Shown here piece after piece: positions 11,003 through 21,293 of a stretch of DNA of 64,000 nucleotides. The DNA lies in the NCBI GenBank assembly GCA_015847255.1, contig JADLZK010007649.1, forward strand, positions 186,001 to 250,000, given 5' to 3'. Numbering within the stretch: the stretch's first letter is position 1; each line of letters opens with the position of its first letter. This DNA comes from Hyparrhenia diplandra. Lineage: Eukaryota > Streptophyta > Magnoliopsida > Poales > Poaceae. Made by a program: the position numbers and the translations under genes. The notes beneath the pieces were generated by a model. It was not told where the DNA came from. It searched no databases and saw nothing but the letters and a program-made list of their open reading frames with translations.

Positions 11003-12308
11003 ATGGCTGAAGCAGCAGCAGCAGCAGCCATGCGAGCTGTGCAGCCTGTGCTTGAGGCACCCGGCGTAAAGGGCCAGGAGTTGCTCCGCCTCCCGTGCGA
11101 CGCCGACGCTACTACCAACGACGACGACAAGGACGCCGTCACTGGTCTTATCCGCCGCATTGTTGTCACGTCGTCGTCGTCATCAGATCGTCCTCCGGTG
11201 ACGAGCGCCTTCAACGTGCTAAACCTCGGCAAGGTGGTCGAGCTGTTCGCGGCGTGGCGGCGTGGGCTCAAGGGCACCGTGCCGCCTTACTACGCCGTCA
11301 AGTGCAACCCCAACCCGGCGCTGCTCGGAGCCCTAGCCGCTCTCGGCTCCGGCTTCGACTGCGCCAGCCCCGCCGAGATGGACGACGTGCTCGCGCTCGG
11401 CGTCGCCGCGGACCGCATCGTGTACGCCAACCCGTGCAAGCCCGAGGCACACATCCAGCACGCCGCCAGCGTCGGCGTTAACCTCACCACCTTCGACTCG
11501 GTGGAGGAGGTGGACAAGCTCAGGCGTTTCCACCCCACGTGCAGGCTTCTGCTCCGGCTCAAGGTCCCCGACGCCGGAGACGCCCGGTGGGACCTGGGCA
11601 CAAAGTACGGCGCGTGGCAGGACGAGGTGGCGCCGCTCCTGGCAGAGCGCCGGCCTGCCGGTCTTGGGCGTCGCGTTCCACGTCGGGGGCACCGTGTCCC
11701 GCGTCGGCGTCTACGACCCTGCCGTGGAGGCGGCCCGTGCGGTGTTCGACGTCGCCGCCGCGCGCGGCATGCCACCCATGCGCATCCTGGACATCGGCGG
11801 GGGCTTCACGGCCGGCTCCACGTTCCAGGACGCGTGCGACGTGATAAACTCGGCGCTCACGCGCCACTTTGGAGACGTCCCGGACCTCCAGGTGATTGGC
11901 GAGCCAGGGCGCTACTTCGCCGAGACGCCGTTCACGCTCGCGGCGCGAGTCTTCGGGAAGCGCACGCGTGGCGAGGTGCGCGAGTACTGGATCGACGACG
12001 GCCTCTTCGGCACGCTGTGCTGCGTCCACTACAAGGAGTACGTGCCACACCCTGTGCCAGTGTCGGGTCACGCCGCCGGCGACGACGGCGAAGGCGGTGA
12101 GAGTGACGAGACACACCCGTCAACGGTGTTCGGTCCCACGTGTGACTCGTTTGACGTGGTGGTGAAGGGTTACCATCTCCCGGAGCTACGCATCGGGGAC
12201 TGGCTCGTGTTCCACGGGGTCGGCGCCTACACCACCGTACTGAGCTGTAACTTCAATGGCTTTTCCACGTCCGACATCAAGACCTACCTCGCCTACTCCT
12301 CTGTCTAG
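11003..12308 (+). CDS. ODC: Ornithine decarboxylase-like protein, one frame break
   Basis: Pyridoxal-phosphate decarboxylase of the fold-III group; ODC makes putrescine from ornithine, the first step of polyamine synthesis. The gene is intronless, as is usual for plant ODC, and the whole reading is about 434 residues. Motifs in order: PLP lysine in PYYAVKCNPNP, FDCASPAEM, YANPCKP, LRLKVPD, GVAFHVGG, ILDIGGGF, EPGRYF, then GPTCDSFD with the active-site cysteine, and GDWLVFHGVGAYT. The ATG (CCATGG context) follows a TATA box by about 85 bp. The frame changes once near 11641-11648, between LAPLL-type sequence and GLPVLGV, so the sequence as given cannot make the whole protein. HVGG stands where the family usually has HVGS, a residue that contacts the PLP phosphate. 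Lysine or related substrates cannot be excluded. Confidence 0.85.
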
Positions 12309-12714
12309 ATGTGGATCTAAACCCTTTTATTTTTTTGTGTTGCGTTTTCATCTCAACCGTGCATTGCATACTGGCAGGTTGGAAATAAGCGTGAATCAAA
12401 CGGGAGCCCATCCCTCTCACCATGTGGGCTTCTTACATGTCATTGCAACCCTTATTTGCCACCTAAAAACTATATGTCACTGGTGTTAAATGGTAATCCC
12501 TTCCATACGAAGGCAATTGTTTGAGTAAGCATATCAATATCCATATTTCAATTTTGCTCCTACTAGTGTAAAATAAATCCAGATTTCAATATTGCTCCTA
12601 GTAGTGTAAAACAAAAATCATGGAGATTGTCGAATGTTGAGATGAGATCACATTATCCGCCTTGCTATATTAGGCCCCTTTGGTAAGGATCCCAGGTGCT
12701 CATGCTCTTACACT
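12309..12714. other. ODC 3' flank with a small tandem repeat
   Basis: Non-coding. Two near copies of TTTCAATTTTGCTCCTACTA and TTTCAATATTGCTCCTAGTA sit side by side at about 12546-12610. At about 12627 GATTGTCGAATGTTGAGATG matches sequence upstream of P450 copy III (about 26205 and 26284), so the P450 unit's upstream region begins here. Confidence 0.6.
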
Positions 12715-12854
12715 CAGTGGCGGAGCTACGTTGGTGGGTGGCACCCACAAAATTTTGAAAATTCACTTTGAGGAACAGATTTTCACCATTGTTTGAGTTT
12801 AAAATTTTATATCTACGAGAGCCAGGCCCCCAATATTTTGATCTAGCCCCGCCG
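12715..12854. mobile_element. hAT-type MITE
   Basis: A 140-bp element with left end CAGTGGCGGAGCTACG and right end (reverse complement) CGGCGGGGCTAGATC. It lies between 8-bp direct repeats CTTACACT at 12707-12714 and 12855-12862. The 8-bp duplication and CAGTGGCGGAGC terminus are typical of hAT MITEs in grasses. Confidence 0.8.
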
Positions 12855-12862
12855 CTTACACT

Positions 12863-13570
12863 GTTGCTTCACTAGGAAGTCAAAAGAGAAAGCTAGCTCC
12901 ACCACCTTCCTGATAGGAGAGAGGAGAAAAAAAAAAACTCCAATGAGCAATGTGTAAACTGTAAACAATACACAAACAATGCACATGTCAAGAAGCTAGA
13001 GTCGATGGAAGCTCTAACAAAGAGGAGGGCCGGGGCACCCACAATGTGCATGAAAAGGTAATCTTAAGCAATAAATGTTGCTACAAGAATGCACCACAAG
13101 TATTGTGGACTATAGCCACAACTAAAGCCAAGCATCAAACGACCTCAAGGTTATGGTCCGGCTACAAGAAATAAAATATATTATTTTTCTATTGTGCCAC
13201 TGTTTACACCTCTCTAGCCTTGCTCCTGCCACATTAGTTTCTTCCTAAAGCTGGACTCACCTTATTCCTCAAAGTGACATTAGCTTAAATTTTAGCTGCT
13301 GCCCAACTCAGGTGGGTCTTGCTAATGCCGCAAGCACATTGCGGATGCCCTAAGGTCGACTGCAAGCTTACAGTGCACCTTAGCTTGTGGCTAGTACCCA
13401 CAATGGTTAAGGCCAGTTTCTGCAATTACATTTATTCCCTAATGTCATCTTTTTACCACTTTGTGATGCCCTTAGAGCAGTGAATATCATACGTGCACAT
13501 TGCAGATGCCCTATTGTAGAATGTAACGTGCACCGCTCACCTCCTCCTTTTTTGCTACTATCTGGCAGTG
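12863..13570. other. P450 upstream region, no gene
   Basis: Non-coding, AT-rich. The part near 13530-13570 (CACCGCTCACCTCCTCC, then TGCTACTATCTGGCAGTG) corresponds to the leader of P450 copy III at about 26415-26455. It is interrupted by the ODC-fragment insertion that starts at 13571. Confidence 0.5.
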
Positions 13571-14462
13571 AATATTATATCATACTATCTGGAGAAGGCG
13601 GTGAGAGCGACGAGACACACCCATCGACGGCGAAGTGTTTCCCGAAGGCAACTTCCCGGGAAGGCAACTTCTAGGCCACATGATATGTTCTAAGATTCGC
13701 GCAAAAAATATGGTAAAAAAAAATCATGTATTTGGCTTAAGGAAATAGCGCATCCCATCCTCGTTTCCTTCTCTCCGTGACCATCGTCGTGTCCTCGATC
13801 TCCCTCCCTCCCTTCGATCTTGCCCGGCCGGGAGGAGGAGGGGGCCGGCCGGCCCCGGCGGTGGGGAAGGTGGCCGGGTGGCTTAGCGGCCCCTGGAGGT
13901 GCCCGGGCGGCCGGGGGGAGGAGGGGGGGGCACCATGGCCGGACCTTGGGAGTTTTCATGGCGGAGTTTCCATGGCGATGTGGGGAGGGGGGGGGGGTGG
14001 CGCCTTGGCGCCCGCCGAGCTAGGGGTTCGTTGGAGCTCCACGAGCTCCGGCGAAACCCCAGCTCGACGGCCGGGCGGTGGCAGGGCGGTTGGAGGTGCT
14101 GGGAGGGGGGGCAACGGCATGGCGGCGAAGCCGGATGTCGAGGCTGAGGGGCGGCGAAGCGGGCGTCGTAGACGCGAGGAGGAAGACGAGATGTATACAA
14201 AGTAGTACGCGACTGCGGGCGATGGTGGAATGTGTGGCTGAAAAATTGCCTTCCCGGAAGTTAGCTTCGGAAAACCCGCTCTCCCCATTGACGGTGTTCG
14301 GTCCCACGTGCGCCTCGTTTGACGTGGTGGTCAAGGGTTACCATCTCTCGGAGCTACGCATCGGGGGGACTGGCTCGTGTTCCACGGGGACGGCGCCTAC
14401 ACCACCGTGCTGAGCTGTAACTTCAATGGTTCTCCGCGTCCGACATCAAGACCTACCTTGCT
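13571..14462 (+). other. Inserted ODC 3' fragment, split by a Mutator-like element
   Basis: A second copy of the ODC-like gene's 3' region sits at 13594-13630 (GAAGGCGGTGAGAGCGACGA) and 14286-14461 (from the GPTC region to KTYL). These correspond to about 12088-12294 of the gene. The insertion is bounded by the 17-bp direct repeats GCTACTATCTGGCAGTG at 13554-13570 and 14463-14479. It lies in the leader of P450 copy II just before its ATG. Short filler (AATATTATATCATACTATCT) precedes the ODC match. It cannot encode an enzyme. Repair of a staggered break with filler copied from the nearby gene is my preferred explanation. Confidence 0.75.
13631..14285. mobile_element. Mutator-like element with GC-rich cargo (Pack-MULE candidate)
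   Basis: A 655-bp insertion inside the ODC fragment. The left end region GTTTCCCGAAGGCAACTTCC and the right end (reverse complement) GTTTTCCGAAGCTAACTTCC form terminal inverted repeats. Flanks are CATCGACGG (13622-13630) and CATTGACGG (14286-14294), a 9-bp duplication with one mismatch as expected for Mutator elements. The interior at 13790-14200 is extremely GC-rich and open in several frames, which suggests captured gene sequence. I do not recognise the cargo. Confidence 0.65.
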
Positions 14463-14485
14463 GCTACTATCTGGCAGTGGCAGCC

Positions 14486-15274
14486 ATGGAAAATTGCTCT
14501 ACTCCTCTCTTACCTTAGCCATCTGCCTCGTTGCCACCTTCCTCTCTTCCTTCTTTTTTTTGACAGAGCTTCTTAAGTTTGAGCTTTGCTTTTTTTCTGT
14601 TTTTATTAGGTGAAGTTCTACCAATAAAACGTTTCTACGAGGGAAGCTGCACGGGAAAGAAGCTCTGTTTTTTTCAGCAAAATGTCTCTTGGAGAGGGCA
14701 AAACCCGCCGCCGGCGCTCCCGCCTGGCCCACCACCACTGCTATCACTAGTGACCCCGCTCCTCTTCCTCGGTCGAACCAACTTCGGCATCGAGCGAGTC
14801 ATCTGCGCCACCCGGTCGCGGTACTGCCCGGTGTTCACGCTCCACCTGCTCCCGTCCCGCCCGACCATCTTCGTCGCCGACCACGCCATAGCCCACTGCG
14901 CGCTGGTACAGCACGGCGCGGCGTTCGCCGATAGGCCGCCAACCAGCGTCCCGTCCCGGGTCTTCGCCAGCGGCCAGCATAGCATCACCTCCGCCGCGTA
15001 CGGGCCGCTCTGGCGTGCGCTCCGAGGCAACCTCACGGCAGGAGCGTTCCACCCATCGCGCCTGCGCCGGTACGCCGGCGTGCGGCGGCGCACCAAGGTG
15101 GGACTCGTCGATGCCGTCAAGGCGCAGATGGACTCTGATGGGGTCGTCGTCGTTGAGGCGCTCTTGCACCGGGCCTTGTTCCAAGTGCTCGTGGCCATGT
15201 GCTTCGGCGAGGGGCTTGATGACGACATCGTCGCGTCCGTCGAGGCGATGCAGAGGGAGTTCGTGATGTCGGTG
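14486..15274 (+). pseudogene. CYP89-like cytochrome P450 5' half, copy II
   Basis: Begins at an ATG (14486) that aligns with the start of copy III. One base is missing within the first dozen codons, so the frame fails early. After a 106-bp MITE at 14563-14668 the P450 sequence is clear: PPALPPGPPPLLSL hinge, TNFGIERVI, SRYCPVFTLHLLPSRPTIF, DHAIAHCALVQHGAAFADRP, SAAYGPLWRALRGNLTAGAF, FQVLVAMCFGEGLDD, EAMQREFVMSV. This corresponds to the first half of a class of about 510 residues; the I helix, ExxR and haem-cysteine regions are absent. Homology to copy III stops at about 15274, as in copy I. Family members are ER-anchored monooxygenases; the substrate is unknown. Confidence 0.8.
14563..14668. 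mobile_element. Small MITE inside P450 copy II
   Basis: ACAGAGCTTCTT at 14563 and its reverse complement AAGAAGCTCTGT ending at 14668 are perfect 12-bp inverted ends. The segment separates P450 codons that are contiguous in copy III (between LVATFLSS and the PPPALPPGP hinge). T-runs flank both ends, so the target duplication cannot be resolved. The superfamily is undetermined. Confidence 0.6.
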
Positions 15275-16310
15275 TCACCGTACACTCTGACGGTGAACAT
15301 GAAGAAGCTGCTAATGGCATTGGCGCATCAGCAGAAGACGTCTTTCAGAGTGAGAAGCGCCAGAAGAGAAGCCGCAAGCCAAACCCACACTACGCTCTAG
15401 CAAACTGGGCTTGAAGCTGACGACGGCCCAACCTGCTTGTTGCTTTACTTTCACTTCGTACAAGGCCCATGTAACGGGCGAGGCAATGTAAAAGGAGTCG
15501 ATCTCCCATCGTGGAGGGTAGGAATTGAGTTGCGTTCTCTGAACCGAGCCGTTTGGCTGCGGCGGGGCTCGGCAGTCGTCGGAGTGCCCGATGAACTAAA
15601 CTCTACCTTATATAATCCAGTATATCAAAGTAGTCTGCAGCTCCGTTCCGATTTTGGGGAATTTTGGCTCCAGATTCCATCGGCTGGCTCTATAGGGCTT
15701 CAGGTCGAAGCGAGGTCCCTGATCTGCAGTGAACTGCTGCCACCGGGTCGACTTCACCGTAATTCCTAAGCACACGAGTAGGCTTGTGGGGGAGTGAGAC
15801 CCTGGCATCGGATTCCGTCCACCCATATCTTACTCGAAGGGTGATGGCGAAGGCAACACCGGAGGAGCAGTATGGGCAAATCATTGCCCTGCTCAGCACA
15901 AATTCAAAGGGGATCGACGACCTCAAGGGCTCTATGGCGGAGATGGCGACTCTGAAGGCCAACTTCCGGATCCGGAAGCTGCGGATCGATGGTCGCGTGG
16001 AGGAGTTGGAGCAAGTCGTACAAGCTCTGGGAGAGAAGGTGACGCAGACTCTGCAACGTCTTCTTCAAGCGGAACTCGTTGATGGACCCACGGTCACCAT
16101 CACCAAGTCGGCATTCTCGATGGATGCCGAGGGTGAGCAACCGCCTTCATTGTCTAAGTTGTCGTACTCCACCAACCTGGAGTCCACCCTCGACGGGACG
16201 GCGACTGGATCGTTAGACCACGGCGTGGCTGGTTTCGGGGCAGTGTACACCGTCGCCCCGGACCAACACCAAATGTGTTCCATTGATGAGAACATACTTT
16301 TCATATTATA
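15275..16310 (+). mobile_element. LTR-retroelement piece with gag-like frame, copy II
   Basis: The partner of 1142-2217. The leader-like part includes AAGGCCCATGTAACGGGCGA and GAGACCCTGGCATCGG. An ATG at 15844 opens a frame beginning MAKATPEEQYGQIIALLS. It continues with a heptad-rich segment (RIDGRVEELEQVVQALGEKV), consistent with the coiled-coil N-terminus of a gypsy-type gag, and stays open through AGFGAVYTVAPDQH until it meets the SINE tail. The capsid core and pol are missing, so this is a fragment. It could instead be a gene piece picked up by the P450 array; the LTR nature is an inference. Confidence 0.5.
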
Positions 16311-16324
16311 TTTTATCCTTAGCA

Positions 16325-16617
16325 AAAAAAAAAAAAAAAAAACTAAATCCGCGGGGGATGACGCCCCCACCGTACTTCATTAAGAGAGGAGATCACTCAC
16401 GCGGATCTTGAAAAACCCCGAACCCTAGCCCCACCCATATGCAGTGGCATCGTATCCCCGTTAAGCGGGAGAGCTCTTCCCCTGTACTTTGGAACATAGG
16501 ACCCATGAGTGGATTTTTTAAAATCAGGAGCAGAAATTTGTCTCCTTCGGGGATCGAACCCAGGACCTCCTGAGAAGTCCGCCGGTGCTTCACCACAACG
16601 GTATTAGGCCTTTGGCT
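16325..16617 (-). mobile_element. tRNA-derived SINE, copy II
   Basis: The same SINE insertion as at 2232-2507, with its B box GGTTCGATCCC on the minus strand near 16545. The tail run is longer (18 or so). The flanking duplications are now slightly diverged: TTTTATCCTTAGCA at 16311-16324 and TTTTTTCCTTAGCA at 16618-16631. Its shared position proves that the SINE was present before the block was duplicated. Confidence 0.8.
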
Positions 16618-16864
16618 TTTTTTCCTTAGCAGTAGACATTTTGTGTTATGCTTTATATTCTAAGCAGTGAACAATCGTTGTTAAGCGGTACACTTTGGGT
16701 TGTTCGCATGGTAAAATTTGAATGCTCCATACTACTCCCATAGGCTTTTTATGAGAATCAGTAGTCCCATAGTTTTTTTAGCAAAATCAGTAGTCCCATA
16801 GCTGCAACGCAAAAGCTATCGCATTTTTTAGCAACATTCCGACCTCGACCTACTCCTACTTACT

Positions 16865-17934
16865 TAGGAAAAAAGTCTACTTTTGGTCCCCCAACTTTTG
16901 CGAAAGTCGATTTTTGGTCCCTCAACTTCAAAAACCGGACAAAAGCGGGTCTCTCAACTTTTCAAACCGTGCAGATTTCGTCCCTTGGCGAGGGTTTTTG
17001 GCCGGTGGTTTCACTACAGTAACTCCGGTTTTGCTACAGTGACTGTGTTTAGTTTTTTCCCTTTTCTTATTTATTTTATTTGAATCTTTCAAAAATCATA
17101 ATAAATCACAGAAAATTCATAAAATAGAAAATCCAATTTTGTTGGACTCCACATGAGTAGAGCTACGCAATGAATATATAATATGGTATACTTTAGTACA
17201 AATTTTTTACTAGAAGGTTTTGCCTTTTTTTTTTTTATTTATTTCATCTCAATCTTTAAAAAATCATAGTAAATTATAGAAAAATTATAAAATAAAAAAT
17301 TCAATTTTTGTTGGACTCCACATGAGGCGTGCAATAACACATTACATAGTTACTATGGCTCTTTAGTTTGGGTTAGGTTAGCTAGGTTTGTTGTCTTGAT
17401 CCGCGCACGCACGCGTGCCGAGCCGTGAACTTTGATCGATGGAACGACCAATAAATTAAATAGTACACCTATATATCTTTATTGTGTAAATATGCTCATG
17501 TGGAGTCTAGCAAAATTGGTTTTTCAATTATATGATTTTTTATAATTTATTATGATTTTTAAATATTGAGTTGAAATAAATAAAAAGAAAAAGGCAAAAC
17601 CTTCCTAGCAAAAAAATTTTATATTAAAGTATACCATATTATATATTCATTGTGTAGCTCTACTTATGTGGAGTCCAACAAAATTAGATTTTCTATTTTA
17701 TGATTTTTCTGCGTGATTTATTATGATTTTTTGAAAGATTCAACCGAAATAAATAAGAAAAGGGAAAACGAAACCACAGCCACTGTAGCAAAACCGGAGT
17801 TACTGTAGCGAAACCACCGCCCAAACCCGCCGAGGGACGAAATCTGCACGGTTTGAAAAGTTGGTACCGCTTTTGTCCGTTTTGGAGTTGGCGACCAAAA
17901 TCGACTTTCGCAAAGTTGGGACCGAAACTTTTTC
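16865..17934. mobile_element. 1.07-kb foldback element with 9-bp target duplication
   Basis: The two halves are inverted copies of each other, about 480 bp per arm. The left end is GGAAAAAAGTCTACTTTTGG and the right end in reverse complement is GGAAAAAGTTTCGGTCCC. Matching inner pairs include CTACAGTAACTCCGGTTTTG, with its complement at about 17785. A spacer of about 150 bp (about 17330-17480) separates the arms. CTACTTACT occurs at 16856-16864 and 17935-17943, a 9-bp duplication of Mutator type; the exact edge is ambiguous by a few bases. The corresponding site in copy I (near 2743) is empty. It is non-coding, and transcripts would form a long hairpin. Confidence 0.85.
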
Positions 17935-18184
17935 CTACTTACTGCCGTGCGTTCGGCCCGGCTGCACCCTCTTCACCTGGACCGAATTGGGCCAGCCCTA
18001 TTTCGGCCCACGCGCTGCCCTGCTGGGCCTCGAATCACCCGTGCCTGCCTGATGATTCATCCGAATAAGATTATAAGTAGCGGCGGCGGGGCCCAGAGCC
18101 AGTGCTGCCGGCATCGCCCCCACGCGTTCCTGTGGCCAGCCGATCACACGTACGGGCGAACGTGGCAAGACGAGCTTGCGAAGC

Positions 18185-20180
18185 ATGTCGGATCCGAAAC
18201 GACGACGAGCGGAGACGACTCTATCCTCCGTCGTCGACGGCGGCGGCGTCGACTTGATCAGCGGCCTCAGCGATGACCTGCTGGTGCTCATCCTGGAGCT
18301 CTTACCGGACGCGAGGGACTTGGTGCGCATCCACGCGCTCTCGCGGCGGTGGCGTGGCCTTTGGACGCGGGTCGCCGCCCTCCGCTTCCAAATTCTGCAG
18401 CAGCGGGACAGTCGTCGGTGCCGCCCAACGGTACGTTGCCTTCGTCAACAACGCTCTCGCGCTTCGTGCTGCCGGCAATGAGTCCTCTGGCATCACGGAC
18501 CTGGTGATCTCGTTCGACGTATCTGATCGGGAAACAGTTTTTTCTAGAACACGACTTCATGTATCTGATGATCAGGAAACAGTGCAGCTCGCTTCCTTAT
18601 CCATGGTAGCTGCACAGGGATGGATCTGTCACGCTCCGCAGCAGGAGATGAAATCTTTCATCTTGGAATTGAATCTTCTTTCACGGCGGCCAATGGATTG
18701 CATGATAACCGGAGGCCAAGACAACGATGACTTTGGCCTCCTGTGATGATGACACTTGAACTGAGTGATAAGTATGCGATTGCGATGAGCTTTGATCAGA
18801 CCGATAGCTATGCGAAGATGGAAATCATGCATTTGAGATTGGGAGGCTTGGTACTTCGGCTGCCTTCTTCTGCAGTGCTACTCTTGTCCCTTGCAGATCT
18901 TTCACTCGAGGACATAAAACTCCCAGCCGGTGGTGGCCACCTCCTTTCCCGACTCGTGTCGTCCGCATGTTGCCCGCGCCTGCACAAGCTTCGGCTATTA
19001 AGTTTTAAGATGTCTAGGGATGACAAGCTGCAGATTGAGGCCGGCGCACTTTTGAGCTATCACTTGAAAGAGTTTATGGGGTGCAATTCTTAGAACTCAT
19101 GGCTCCTAGCCTCCGAGTTCTCCATATTGTGAACTGCTTCGAGCTCAAAAGGTTTACTCCCTTCGCTCCAAGGTTGGAGGATCTCATGGTCGTGGTACAA
19201 AAACCTTTGCATATTGATGATGTTCATGGTCACTTGTCGAGCGTGGGAACCCTTAAGATCCAATTGTTCTCACATGGATATTATGACAAAAATGGTGGTA
19301 GCATTCATCTACTGCAATGTTGTAGGTTCACCAGATGCCTAGAAGTGTCTTTTGAAGGTGCACAGGTATGTTGTATGCATCCAAGTGGACATAACTCATG
19401 AAAATACTTCATTTATTTGTGCCTTCAATTTGGTGAAATAGTAAAACAAATCATCGAGAGTACTATATTTAGTTTTGGTTGATAATGTTTCCTTTTTTCT
19501 GCTTTCTCATTTGTGTGTTTGTTTTGAACCTTTCTTAATTCGATCAGAAGTATGAAACTAACATAATCAAAGGTCGGATTCCACCACTTCCTCATGTGAC
19601 ATCCTTATCAGTTTGTCTTACATTATGGGAACAACATAGCTCTGGACCTGGCATAGCATGTCTCATTGCACAATGCAGCAATATTCAATATTTCAGCCTA
19701 CAGTTATGCTATCTCATCTCTACAAAGGTGAGAAAGATGGTCTTCCATAAGTCCATATACTAATTGACTAGAGTTTTTTAACACCTTTTATTTTTATGTG
19801 ATGAATAATAATGCATATATCTTTCCATGGCTTTACTGGAGAAGAAGAACCACTACCACAAAGAACTGGATCTCTTATGTGATTACAATTGTCATTGGAA
19901 ATCTCATGAGATATCCTTAGATCATCTTCAAGAAGTAGAGTTCAAAAATTTGATAGGAACTAATTGTGAATTTCGATTCATCCAATCCATATTGACAGGG
20001 GCACCTGTAATTCAGAAGGTAACTATTACCTTCAATCGAAGGTACTGGCGAAAAGGCAGGAAACATGCTTTTAAAGCTATGCCACCACTACAGGGTGGGT
20101 CATGGACTACTTGCAACGACACTAGTTCATCGTGCAAGTGGGGAAATGGAGATCTTGTCTATGAGTGGACTAGAGAGTAG
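18185..20180 (+). pseudogene. F-box/LRR protein gene, copy II (frameshifted)
   Basis: Partner of the gene at 2991-4988 with the same exon plan: exon 1 from 18185 to the CAG/GTATGT near 19365, a middle 60-codon exon starting after TTCGATCAG, and a last exon ending at TAG 20178-20180. The F-box is uninterrupted here (HALSRRWRGLWTRVAALRF). The C-terminal tail is also intact (KAMPPLQGGSW ... YEWTRE). Private lesions are one extra C near 18389, one missing G near 18736 and one missing base near 19051. The F-box would bind a Skp1-type adaptor and the leucine-rich part a substrate. As given, no full protein can be made; the lesions differ entirely from those of copy I. Confidence 0.85.
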
Positions 20181-21056
20181 AGACTGCATTTGTAGACTCA
20201 TCTTGTCTTGAATAAGTGTCGCTTTCCTCGTTGACTGTTTGTCGTGGCTGTACCATGCGATTCTAGCGTGGAGATCCATTATGAGCTGAATGTTCTAATA
20301 ATCATTTTAAATTCCATGTATATGTCTTCTCTTTGTGTGGGTTGGATAGCAATAAGGATGTTGCATATATTTCTTTTGAAAATTGTAGTAGCCCCAATAT
20401 TCTTCATGTCAAGATTGCAGCAATTCTTTGCTCAAACTTTAGGCAATATATCACCTAATATTTGTTTTCTTTTTTGCATTTGGAAAGTTTCTACGTGTTA
20501 AATTTGTGGTCACAAGAATTTTTCATCCGGACCATATTATAGTCCTACTTGATGGAAATGTTTTGACATTTTCATATGCAAATAAAATCCTGGTACCTTT
20601 CCTCTACATGCTCAAAGCTTAACTAATTGCTATTCCATTGAATTTGAGTTAGACAATATAGTGTATCAGATCAGTTCACATCTCATAGCTAAGTGGCGGA
20701 GGGGCTGGGCTATCTGGCAACAATAGAATTGGCAACAATAGAATTACCAAATTCAAGAGTAAAGTATTCTTATTCCAAGAGGGAATAAGACAAATAATCA
20801 TAGTACTTTTTGTCAACACTAGTGACATCAGTGCCTTTTATTTTATATATACCCAACCCAACCCAACAATTGCACTCTTTACTCCAAGAGGGTCAGAGTT
20901 TGTTGGACAGCATAACTGTCCTTGACAACCTTTTCTCTGGACATGCACTACTCATGAATCATGATAGAGAATATCAGGACAGAGCAACACATGATCTTCT
21001 GGTTGAGCTACGTGTATAAAAGGGCAGAAGCACCATAAGATCGAAGCATTGCAGCC
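20181..21056. other. Tail of F-box II and copy-II-specific DNA
   Basis: 20181-20705 is the duplicated non-coding tail. After GCGGAGGGGCT the sequence is specific to the second block. It starts with a direct repeat GGCAACAATAGAATT twice near 20716-20745. No gene is seen. It ends at the target duplication of the second poly(A) insertion. Confidence 0.55.
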
Positions 21057-21060
21057 TTGT

Positions 21061-21088
<28 letters not shown>
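21057..21088 (+). mobile_element. Second poly(A)-only retroposon insertion
   Basis: Direct repeats GAAGCATTGCAGCC (21043-21056) and GAAGCATCGCAGCC (21089-21102) differ at one base. They flank only TTGTC followed by an A-run with a few G (A17, then GAAAAGAAAA). As at 6003, this is a retroposition footprint reduced to the tail. Confidence 0.75.
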
Positions 21089-21091
<3 letters not shown>

Positions 21092-21293
21092 GCATCGCAG
21101 CCCGAACATTTCATTAGCTAGCTCTGAAGGCAAGATTTGTAGGAAACTGAACTCTGCCTTGTTGTCTTCAGTTCCGTGACAGACGGTTTCAGGTGTTCAG
21201 TTTTCTCCAACATCTTATCTCCAGCGCCTCTTTCAGTAGCCATTGCAAAATCAAGCACATCTTATCTTGTGTGGTAGGGTGAGAACTCTGAGC

